DNA of 64,000 bases from Certhia americana (taxonomy: Eukaryota; Chordata; Aves; Passeriformes; Certhiidae): positions 59,998,861-60,062,860 of the forward strand of contig CM031860.1 in assembly GCA_018697195.1 (NCBI GenBank), written 5' to 3'. The first letter of the stretch is position 1, and the number at the start of each line of letters is the position of its first letter. Below are positions 37,694-48,398 of the stretch, in pieces. Under the pieces are notes generated by a model, which searched no databases, was not told the origin of the DNA, and saw only the letters and a list, made by a program, of their open reading frames with translations. The position numbers were made by a program, and so were the translations under genes.

Positions 37694-38200
37694 AGAGCTG
37701 CATTAGGAAGATCATTGCCAGCAGGTTGAGGAAGGTGATCTTCCCTCTCTGCTCTGCACTGGTGAGACACATCTGGAGTCCAGAGTCCTGCACCGTGCTC
37801 CCCAGTGAAGGCAGACATGGGCATATCAGAGGGAGTTCAGCAAAGGTGAAGAAAAGTTCATTGGTACTGGGACAACAGACACTCAAGGAGAGGCTGAGTA
37901 AGCTGGATTTGTTCAGCTGGAGGAAGAGAAGGCTCACTGGGGGATCATTTCAATGTGTATAAATACCTGACAAGATGATGTAAAGAAGGTGGAACTAGAG
38001 TCTTTTTAGTTTTCAGTGCTGCACACAGAAAGGAAGAAAGGCCATGGGAACAAATAGAAATATGGGAAATACCATATAATTCAAATAATGTTCAGGTTTT
38101 TTTAGATTGTGAGAGCAGTTGAACACTGGAAAACATTGTCCAGAGAGGTTGTGGAGTCTCATCTTGGAGAAATTCAAGTCCAAACTGGACATGGCCCCAA
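37694..38200 (+). pseudogene. CR1 ORF2 C-terminal remnant
   Basis: The frame at 37726-37962 reads VIFPLCSALVRHIWSPESC, matching the VIxPLYSALVRPHLExC motif near the end of CR1 ORF2. It continues LKERLSKLDLFSWRKRRLTGG, matching ERLxxLgLFSLEkRRLrGD. A frameshift follows, after which 'gtataaatacctgacaag' and 'gttgtggagtctcatcttgg' give the last ORF2 codons in another frame. The reverse transcriptase and endonuclease catalytic regions are absent. Confidence 0.82.
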
Positions 38201-38290
38201 ACAATCTGCTTTAGCTGACCCTGTTTGAGCAGGTTGGACTAGAGGATCTCCAAAGGCCCCTTCCCATCTCAGCTTTTCTGTGTATTCCAG

Positions 38291-41200
38291 TCCTTGAAAA
38301 TGACATTGATTACAGCAGCTAAAGATTTGTTCCTTTGTTAGGAACAGAAAATTGAGCATAATCTATAGTCAGCTGGTGGAAGTTCTTCAGGATCTGCAGA
38401 TGCAAATAAGAGTTTTCTGCAGCAGATTCCTAATTTTCTAATTGGAGAAGTTGATAAAAAGACTTCTTCAGTACATCACCTGACCACTGTGCTGAAAGAA
38501 ACTGATGGGAAAATTGATACTGATAGAGAGGAAAGGAGGGGAAAAGGCTTCAGAGCCTCATGGGGTGATGGGGAGTAAGGATTCTGCTTTGTTTTTAATG
38601 TTTTCTCCAAATCAGAATTCAGGCCAGATGTGTGCAATATGGACAGGATCACAGCCTCAGAGTGATCCATGGTTTTGTGTCACCAGTGCAGAGGGGCCCT
38701 GGCTTCCACTGCAAAGTATTTGCTTCCTTCCCATTCCATGAAATCTGTGCTATTTCAAGAAAGCCTTAAAAATCTTTCATTTACTTGTGCTATTTTCCCA
38801 CCACAGCCATTGTAACAGGATAAAGTGATTAGAGGAATATTTAATAGTCCTGGTCCCCAGTTCTATGGTACCAGCTATGTCTCGCCACAAATTTATTTTT
38901 ATTTTGTACACAATAGGCTACAGTTTGGCTGAAAATATTTAACACCAGAATTTCTCTTGGATTTCTCATGAATGAGCTGAAGTATATGAACAACAGAGTG
39001 TCCTTTGAAGCAAACATATTTTGTCAATTTTCAACTGACATCTTGTCTCATTTCTTTGCAGAGTACTGTCTCATGAAGTCTGAAATGCTGTTGCCAATAC
39101 TGACAGATGCCATAAGAAAGAAACGGTGGACAAATCACATGGATATGGTGGCTATAGAGAAAAGAATTGTAAAGGTCTTAGCAGTCTATTTAATTCAGTT
39201 AATGAGGTTGAGCTGAGAAAAAAATGCTCCAATTGAGTAACCTCATAGCATTTCTAGAGCATGTTTCAAAATACTGATACTAGAAACAGACCTGTGCTTG
39301 ATGAACTCCAGATGATACCACTGATGTTAATACAGAGAAAAACCCAGTATCCTCCCTCCTCCATCTCCTTCTCCTGCCAGGGGTAATCTGGAGATTCTTG
39401 CACTGTTAAAGCCATTATGACATATTTTGGAACTAAAGAACAAAAAAATTATTCATCTTCTCTTTCCTATGATGTTTACAAATGTATTTTGCAGTAGCTC
39501 TAAGCACAAGGCAACTAGAAAACTTTCAGCAATTTATATAAATAAATATTGTAGGAAAAATCTTTGAAGTAAGAGATCACATCTGCTTAACAGAAGTGAA
39601 AGCACTAAGGTTTGAGACCTTTCCCTCTGTTCTACTAAACAATCTTTTTTAGAAGAGTGCTTTGTTTTCATGTTTTACTCATCAGCTTTTTGCATTGCTT
39701 TTTGTTTTAACACTTTCATAGCAAAAGGAATGTGTAGATAAACAAATGTCCAGTTTTTCTTGGTAGCAGAAGTATTTTGGTTCTTATTTATTGATGTAGC
39801 ATAAATGTTATCTTTGATACCAAGGGTTTTATTTACTTTTGACTAAATAAAGCCTTTAGGAGATAATGCTTAAGAAAAGATCTTTGGTTCTTTATTTTCA
39901 GTAATGAGAAAAGCTTTTGAAGGTATTGTGGATTAAAAAGTTCAATATAATATCCAAGAATTTGACCTTGCTTTACAGAGAGTCTCTCTTGATCAAAAGG
40001 ATGGAGCACATGAATTAAGAAGTATTTTCCATCTTAAAATACTAGGATTCTGCCATTCATTCTATTCATAGCACAGCCTGAAACGCTTTCCATTATTATC
40101 TAGTCAGTAATGCTGAAAAAAACCCATCCTTAAGCCTAATGATCTTGCTCAAATATTTTTTTTTAGCTGAGGAAAGGTTGAAATAGACAAAATCAAAGCA
40201 AATTCAGACTTCAGTGAAGATTTTCCCCATAGGGGAAATAAAAGAACTATTTTATAATAACTTTTTCCTTTTTTTTTTTCATAAAAATGGGTCTTTTCTT
40301 CAGACAACATATAAGTGCCAGACTCTTATAGTGTTTTCTCTGTCACTGCCTGTGAGGGAGACAGGGACTGCCACTCACTGGAAGATTTCTCTTCCAAACT
40401 GACAATGGCCATGACCATTGTCTTCTGTGCAGAGAAGTGGGATAAACTTCCTTTATCTCCTGAATGCTGTGTTGAATATGGAACTGTGGTGTGGCTTTAG
40501 AGAATGCCACACTTGAAGGAATGAAAATTTACTGTGAGCCAGATCAAAAAGACAAGTTTTACCAACAGATAAGTTTTAAAACATTTTAAATACACTTACT
40601 ATAAAAAATAGAACAAAGTTAAAAATGTAACTGCAAGCAGGTTAGAAGCAATTTTAACCCATTAATGGTAATGGCATGTCTTAGATATTGCAGTATCTCA
40701 TCTAGGTTGAGATACTGAAATTGATTGTGAAATCAGCTGCCTTTTGCAATAGCTGTTAAATTTTACACATATTGGAGACTCCTGGTGTTGCATTTTCTGT
40801 ACCAGAATCACTGATGGTAACTGCTCTGGGCACTTCTGTAATCCTAAATGGAATATCTGCAAAATGGAATGATTCCAGCAACTGTTCTTTTTGCAATTCT
40901 TGTGTTTGGTTGTTAGAAATCACATAATCCATTTCCTTGCCTTTTCCTCCCCTTCCTCAAGATTTTCACAGGAAATATTTCTACTATATCTCCTGACTGA
41001 ATTATACTTTCAGCTTTACTGTTGCAATACTTCGTTGCTTTTGTTGTGACAACAGCCTCATTAAAACACTGAGGTCTAATGTTGCAAAAATATGTATCAG
41101 GAGAAATATGAAAATTGCACTTATTTAAAGATATTTTGCATATAAAGTGCATTTTGGTCTATATTGTTTAAACACAATTGACCCAAGAATAAAGTTGCCA

Positions 41201-42680
41201 TGATTACATCAAGTTCCTTTTTCTGAGATTGCAAGATTAAGAAACCCTAGGAACTGTTAAGTTCCTATTATCTTTTAATACCCATCTAAACTTCTAGGCT
41301 CCAAACGAAACATATTACTAAGAGGACTTTTTATTTGCTGGCCTTAATTATTAATCATTAATGACAAGTATCTATAAATAAAAACCTCATTTATATGTTT
41401 TTCATTATAGTAATGTACATCTTTTGGGTATATGTTACTTATTGTGTCATTATATTAATCCTCAAGGTCTCTGCATTCCCTACTTCTATAGCCTCTTATT
41501 TTAGATGAAGAATTACAGTCAAGAAAATCATGTCAAGAACTTTTCCTTATGCCCACTAATGCCACTCTTCTATAAAAAGAGAGGTCAAGCTCAATTAATA
41601 AAAGATGTAGCCTCTTTGGAATATAAAAAAGACGCATATTTTTATTCCACTTGGGAAGATGAGAAAAGATATAACGATATAGTGTGTTTTGCTGTCCTGT
41701 GACAAATACCATGTAAGAACTACTACAAATAATATTTAGATGCTTTGAAATAATTTAATTAGAATGAAATTAAGACTAAAAACTGTACCAGATCTCTGTT
41801 CATTATTTTTTCTCTCCTCTGGATAATCTAGCTCATCTTCAGCCTTCTTGATCTGTTTTACTTTATTTCTTTAAGATTAGGGTACAGAGGAATAAACTAC
41901 TGATGTACCCTTGAAGAACCAATGTGGCATGAGATGTATATGACAGATATAATTTTTATGCAGAAATCAGTGGGATTTAGTGTGCTTCTATTACGCATAA
42001 AACTTGTTTCTTTTATAGTTGACTCAACTGTTCCTGAGTTATTGCAGTCTCTAACTTTCTTTTATTTTGAATTTGAAATGACAGTGCAATGCCCTGAAAA
42101 AAAGGGTAGTGGTAAACTGGAAACTGAAGTTGTTTTGGAAATTCAGAAATTTAATTCAGAAAGCTCTAAGCCCAAGAAGGATATATCATCCTTGCTTTAT
42201 TTAAAAGAGCAATGGTTAAGAAACCTGCACTAAGTATGTCAGGCACTTGTCCAATTTTCTGCTCCAATAAACACTTATTTATGTAATGTGGAAGAGCTGC
42301 AGTCAGGAGAAATAAGAATCCCACTTTACATAATCATGGCCTCGGTGGAATGATGTCCACTTCAAATAGGTCCCTGACTGAAATCATGTAAGGTTTGATT
42401 GGATGGACCACAGGTGAAGTGCCTCATTTGACAGCAACTCTTCTATTATCAATCTCATTTTCTCCCCAGAGATAGACTCTGATAAAAAGTTAATTGATTA
42501 AACTTATACAATACCAACTAAGTTCAATTTTTAAAAAATCTACAATTCACTGTAAAAAACCCCAAAGCAATGACTAAAGTATTCCTGATGAACTGTTTGT
42601 ATTGAATGAAGGTGTGAAAGAAATTGAGTAAGCATTCAGAAAATCAGGCGAGCTGTAAACCTGTTCAAAGGGTGACAGAG
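38291..42680. other. Unique non-coding DNA
   Basis: No gene recognised. An acceptor-like tract (tctcatttctttgcag) at 39046-39061 precedes a frame open to about 39213, but the candidate donor (aaag|gtctta) is weak. The 103-codon frame at 41922-42233 has no domain I recognise. A poly-T run lies at about 40268-40280. Confidence 0.55.
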
Positions 42681-43170
42681 GATCACAGAATCATGGAATG
42701 GTTAAGGTTAGAAAGGACCTTCCAGTCCAACCACTCTGCCATGGACAGATTAAATCAGACCAGGTTGCTCAGAGCCCCTTCCAGTCTCCCTTCCTGCTTT
42801 ATAGCCAGTGTAAGTCTGCCCTCTGCCAGCATAAATCCATTGACCCTTGTCCTGGGTCACTACAGGTCTTGGTAAAAAGGTTTTCTCCTTTTTTCTTATT
42901 AGCTCCTTTTTATTTGAAAAGGTCAGTCTGGAGTCTTCTCCGGACTGAACAGCTCCAGCTCTCAGCCTGTCTTCACAGGAAACCTGGTCCTGCTCCCTGA
43001 CTATTTTCATGGCCCTCTTCTTCAATCCCTTTAAGAGATCCTTGTATTTCTTCAACTGGGGACTCCAGAAGAGGAGACAATATTCCATGTGGGGTCTCAT
43101 GAGAGTGGAATAGAGGAGAATCACCTCCCTCCTGTGACCTGCTGGGCTCACTTCTTTTTGTGCAGCCCTG
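42681..43170 (-). mobile_element. CR1 LINE, 5'-truncated
   Basis: It begins with the inverted CR1 terminus gatcacagaatcatggaatgg and continues as 'ttagaaaggaccttccagtccaacc' and 'ccatggacagattaaatcagaccaggttgctcagagcccc'. Further right it reads into ORF2 on the minus strand: the frame at 42750-43151 includes GHRREVILLYSTLMRPHMEYCLLFWSPQ, then LLKGLKKRAMK, the conserved ORF2 C-terminal block. A different CR1 subfamily from the 18.2 kb copy is likely from the 3' end wording. The 5' edge, near 'cttctttttgtgcagccctggg', is approximate. Nothing catalytic remains. Confidence 0.92.
42900..43151 (-). pseudogene. CR1 ORF2 C-terminal remnant
   Basis: The minus-strand open frame keeps the sequence order EVILLYSTLMRPHMEYCLLFWSPQLKKYKDLLKGLKKRA, clearly the end of CR1 ORF2. 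Beyond about 42960 (toward lower coordinates) the frame drifts out of ORF2 register, so the rest of the open frame is not genuine ORF2 sequence. It is a relic without enzymatic motifs. Confidence 0.82.
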
Positions 43171-46100
43171 GGTATGAAAAGTTTTGATGTAAGAGGTGAT
43201 GGTACGCACGGATATTATGAGATTTTAGTGATTCCACTTACAATAGGAACAGGAAAAAAAATCTCCAAGACCATTATATTATAAGAACAAGAAAAATATC
43301 CAAGAGCCTGTGCAAAAGTGGTCCTGATGGCATTTTTTGCAGCTTACAGATGAGTTGATAGTTTGGATGTAAATAATCTCACTCATCTTTAGCTACCTAC
43401 ATGCCAGGCTAATTCTTAGTTTTACAAGGGTTTTACTATGTTCATGCTACTCACTAGCAAGTAACTAGCTGGTAAGTAAATGAAACACCCTGACAGTGCT
43501 CAATCTAGCAAAAGCATCAGCAAACAGAAAAATGTTGTAAATGGAAACAAATCAGCACTGGAAACAAAGGTACAAGGTATCATGGAAAGTCTCAGATGCC
43601 AGGGAATTATGAAGTTCTAACTAAAATCCTATTTCTACAAGCATGGAAGCAATAGGAAAACAGGACTGGTGTCTGTCTAGTGCAAAGTCAATGAGGGATA
43701 AAGACAGGAAAATGATGGAAAATAAAAAGGGTAAGTCAGCAATGTGCCATTAATTGGAAACACACCTAGAAGGCCAGAAAAGATGTTTATATAGGACTTT
43801 AATTTCAGGTATTTATGTTCCTATGCATCTGTACTGCAGCTAAAGTGATTTTCCAAAGCTGTTCTCAGTCTGGGCTCCATGTCCACATCAGTGAATTTTG
43901 AAATTTACCCTGCAGTGTGGATGCAGCACAGGGGAATCTGCAGGTCCACTCATCTTTATCAACTTCATCAACTTCATCCTGTTGGTACAGTATCAGATAA
44001 TTCCTATCTCTGACAGGAATTAGTTGTAAAGTCCCTCATCTTTATTGGATGTGAATCTAAGACAGTACCATTTGTATGCACCTAATAAGAGTACAAAGGA
44101 ATACTGGCCTCACACCCACAACTGAGGAGCAAAAAAAAAACAAAAAAAAAAAATCTCACTGTTGAGAAATCCAAAATACATAAATACTTAGCTAGGGGCA
44201 GGATATCAACAAAATTACATAGATAATAAATTCAAAATACACAGGTTCAAACCATGAGAGTCAAGACGGGAAGCAGCTGACCTGAAGTACAGGCATGTTT
44301 GTCACACAGCAAATTATGTGGAAAACAATGTGCAGAAAGAAAAACTGCCTATTTTCAGAAAATAAAGCACAATGTGTAGGAAAGAGAATAATTTTTATCC
44401 TCTAAAGTTATGCTATCTCAAGAGGGAAGCAACAGTCAACAAGGCTGCAAAGATTTCTAGTAAAGGGAAGGAGAACTTCAGTGTAACTTTAGAAGATGAA
44501 GAGATTCCAAGGATGAAGTTTTGCAGAAGAATGTCAGTGATTACATTTCTATGATTGTAGTGCTCTATTAGGCCAATAACTAAATTCAATTGCTACTGGT
44601 TTAGGGAACCAAGAGTAATTTAATGTCAAGTAAACAGCAACATTAGGCTGGAGAAGTGAGGCCAAGTGTTGGCTTCAATTAATTCAGGAGCCAGTGGAAA
44701 ACTGCAAATGCAGACTCCCAGTGAGAGGCCCATGAACCAACAGAGAAGGAAACCAAGGAAATAGCACACTTAGAGGCAAGATGAAGATGGAAATATTTCC
44801 TTACAGTCTGAAAACCTACAAGAGCACAGATTGTCTTCAGTGTTGTAGCTAAGAAACATGGATGTAGCTACCTGAAATAGAACCCTTGAAATTGTCAGCA
44901 CAGCTGCCTTGAACTGGTGAGAAATCCTCCAACAAAATAGTCAAGTGCTCAACCCCCAAATTTTCAAAGAAAAAAAGAAACCATTATCATGACTCCTGCA
45001 AAATGATTAGATCAAAGGTGTGACTTTCAATGGTAAATTAGGAAAAATGCTCATCTAAAACTAGGAGGCCAAAGCTATTGCTAGTAGTTACTTAATATGC
45101 TCAGAAAATGCACCTGGAATAGTTGTATGATTTTAGTTACAGTCTTATGGCAGATTCATTAGAAAAGGGCTATACAAAAGCACTACCAAAGTGTGCCTGA
45201 ATGGTTACAGGACACAATGTTTAAAACTTCTGTGCTGTGAGGTAAGATTGAAAGTTACTCAGAAAAACTCACTTTTGGTAGAAATAGCATAGGACAAAAT
45301 TCCTGAGATGATGTTATCAATACTCTGTAATGTCTCTGCAAGGTTGAAAACCACAGCAGAATAGTGGGAACCAGCCAGAGGGCCTCAGGAAAGGACCAAG
45401 AGGAGTCTTGGATACCGTTTGCCTTGTGCAGGAGAAATGTAAAAGTTAATGTATATTAAGAACTACTATGATCCCACAGATACTGAGGACATGAATAACT
45501 GTGTGACTCCCACTGATTTCATCACTGACTTCAAACCCTTTGAGGACCATTAGGTTGGAAGGACTGTGATGCAGTGTCAATCATCATACACATTCCAGTA
45601 ACTTGCAGTCCCAATAGCTTATCAAAAACCTGTGGAAAAAAAAGAAGCTCAAAAAAGCAATATTTAAAAGGCAACAAAAGAAACCAAAAGAAGTCTGGAT
45701 ACACATCAAGCAGTCTTAGTCTGCAGGAGGCAGCTGGAATTCAACCTTAATTTTACAGGATTAATAGCTAGAGTTGTAAGCCTTTTGTAATAAAACCTTT
45801 TACTTAGGTTTTTAATCATTAGTCTTTATATGATATTTATCAGCCCATGGCTCAGAAATTGTCAGATTTTTTTCACCTCTTTTTGTAGAAATAATTATCT
45901 ACAAATAACTTCTAGCAGGAGAAACAGCTGACGGGGCCAGGGAGATTTGTTTGTTTTTAGGTTTTTTTGTAAGCCATATTTTCAAAGACTTGAGAAATTT
46001 TCCAGAACCTGCTCCAGGATATTCTATTGATATTTCCAATTCCTCAGAGGTTGTAAGAAGAGATTAACTGTTGGACAATATCCACGTGAGAGACCATGAA

Positions 46101-48373
46101 CACTAGAAGTTGACAGCTTTGCAGCATAATAATCCATGGAAATGTCATCTGAAAAGCTGAGATAATGTCTGAAATTTGCCAATGGGCAAGAATAGTGTAT
46201 CTGGGGATGTAAAAAAGATAGACTTGAACTTGATTATAAGAATTCAAGAAAGATGGAATTAAATCTGGATAGAGAGACTTGTGGTTCTTTGGATTAAGTC
46301 TCACAGGAGATAAGCATTTGCTGACCTTCAGTTCCTCAATGCTCTTCTGCCCAGACTTCTAGTGTGCTTGAATATTTGTTTCTTGACCTTCAGCCCCAGC
46401 AAAGCAAAGAGGTTTAGAAACACTTGTATTGGATCAGTTGTTATGATGATCTTTTCATGAATAATTTTTTGGCAAGGTTAGTGTAAATTTGGATGCTATT
46501 CATGAGCTGTTAGTACTGCAAGGTACAGAGGAAAAATCACTAATTCTATGAGAGCAAATGAAAATAAGCTGTTCTCTGCAGGATGAAGACTTTAATGAGC
46601 TGCACATCAGATATCTTACAAGTCAAGAACTGCAGGAGGATGTTAAGGAAAACATTAGAATTTCTGTTCCTTGTAATCAATTAGAGATAATTGTAGTTAG
46701 AAGACAATTCACACATGTAGTATATTAGCTGTGCTTTCTTTGGTGTTGGGCACTGAGTCTCTAAAAACATGTCAGTGTAGCTCTGTGTCCAGTCAAACAA
46801 AGGCCAAGCAGCTCTCAGGAATTAGAAGTAATGTGGCATCAAGATATGCAGTCTTGCTAATCCATTGCTTTCTTGAACTAGGTCAGTCTGGGATGGGATG
46901 CAGTACACCAAGTGAGGACTTCTCAGAATGGTGAGGCACAAGATAGATAATCTTCTATGACTCAAGTATATGTGCTAACACAATGACTGCTATTACTTTG
47001 TGATGGTGTATCATCAATTCCAGTATGCTTTGTGGGTTGTAATAACTCAGCTTTATTTCTGAAGAGCTGCTACCTAACCAGCTCTTCCTCTTGCATTTGC
47101 ACAGATGACATTTTCTGCTATGGAATACTTTGCTCATATCCTTATTACTTTTTGCAAGCAGAGGTTTCCTCTATTTTCAGTGCCAACATTTCTCTCTTCC
47201 AACTCTGTCTATGTCTTGAAACAATTTTTGGCTCATATGAAAGCAGTACCTTCAGAGTGTTGGGCACTCAGTCACTCTTAAATGGTTATGTGCAGAATAA
47301 TGTACCTTGCAGTTCAAGATATTCAGAGGTTTTGGGTACCTTGTTCTTTTGATATGAATTTACACAGTCTCTACTGTTTTTCTCTTTTTTGTATTGATGT
47401 TTCTGAAAAATAATCTAAAGCAGAACAAGAAATGAAATTTTCACTCTTTTTGCTTTGGTAATGATGCATTCAATTATATCCCTGATGATTCATGAGGTTT
47501 CTAGCAGGGACAATTATTTATCCTGCACAGCCTCCTCAGGAGGCTGTAAGTTTGTGTCCAAGGGAACACAGGGTGCCCAAAACTTTGAGTAAGATGGGTT
47601 AAATGCCATATGCTCCAATTAGTTAGTTATGTTTTTAAGAAAATCTTTCATTACTTCTGAAAAGTCTGGGGTCTGCTCACAATTACAGGAAGATCCTCCT
47701 GTTCCTCTTAGTCTTCCAGGCTACAACCTCCCAGTTTCCTGTGTCTCTTCCTACCTTCATTCCAAAGTATTTCCCAGACTCAGAGTGATCATTTTTCTTC
47801 AAGGATTTAGAAATCTGCTTCTCCTTTTTGTGACCTCTTTCTGATCCAATGTGTTTAGGTGGGACAAGACAAGCAGGTCATTACCCTTCCTGCTCACCAC
47901 ATCCTCTCTAATGCTGTGTACAATTTACTGTACACACAGCAAACTGTGGTCAAAGAAACCAATCAGTAGCATTTCTCACTCAGCCTGATGAAGTGCATGT
48001 CTTCAACCTTGCATTTGGAGCGCTCAGAAACTGGTAGGTTATTTTTCATCCAAGCAATAAATTTGTCTTAGAGAGAGAGCACTGGTAGCAAGGTATCAAG
48101 ATGCTCTATCTGATTCATCTGATTCTGTAGGAAGGACACTCCAAAGAAATACTCTGCCCCCCAGAGACTTGCCAAATTTTGTCTATGTTTTGTATGTTGT
48201 CAGTGCTGCCTGACAGCAAAAATAATTCAGGAAATGTTTAGGTCATCAGATATAAGGCAGGTACAGAGACATCTCAGCTCTCTTACATTCTAAGCCCTTC
48301 AGCAGAAACCCAGCTGCTGGAATTCCATTAAAAAACAGAGATGTCTAGGGACTGTCCATACTGCCAAGGGAAA
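43171..48373. other. Unique non-coding DNA
   Basis: No gene recognised in 5.2 kb. Poly-A runs with a single C interruption lie at 44132-44154. Two exon-like segments (45137-45241 and the short frame at 46558-46728) are discussed as findings. Other open frames are below 110 codons with no domain. Confidence 0.5.
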
Positions 48374-48398
48374 AAACCAAACCAAACCAAACCAAACC
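48374..48398 (+). repeat. Short (AAACC)5 pentanucleotide array
   Basis: Five perfect AAACC units, counted directly, are followed by a degenerate extension (atccaac) and a poly-A run. It is a minor microsatellite. Confidence 0.9.

Larger units (their letters stand above)
36990..38290 (+). mobile_element. CR1 LINE with ORF1 remnant joined to ORF2 tail and 3' end
   Basis: Plus-strand CR1 copy of about 1.3 kb. Its left part is ORF1: a coiled-coil stretch (ELCSQVKE...VSRLHSTRDN...) and then an esterase-like stretch. From about 37694 the sequence ('gctgcattaggaagatcattgccagcagg', then 'ggtgatcttccctctctgctctgcactgg') is the end of ORF2. It continues through the 3' untranslated region ('gtccagagaggttgtggagtctc', 'gagcaggttggactagaggatctcc') to a decayed terminus at about 38285. 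Everything between ORF1's esterase domain and the ORF2 C-terminus is missing: the endonuclease and nearly all of the reverse transcriptase. Frames are broken by stops and shifts. It is either an internally deleted copy or two CR1 fragments in tandem. The 5' edge is uncertain. Confidence 0.88.

Noticed and set aside
39062..39174. 113-base exon candidate after tttctttgcag.
   Set aside because: The acceptor is good, but the only nearby donor (aaag|gtctta) is far from consensus and the peptide is unrecognised.
41922..42233. 103-codon plus-strand frame.
   Set aside because: Its C-terminal half is Lys/Glu-rich and looks plausible, but there is no homology, the AT-rich codon content is like the background, and there is no exon border of quality.
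44243..44260. 'aggttcaaacc' looks like a tRNA box B.
   Set aside because: There is no box A at the right distance, and no acceptor or anticodon stem can be paired around it.
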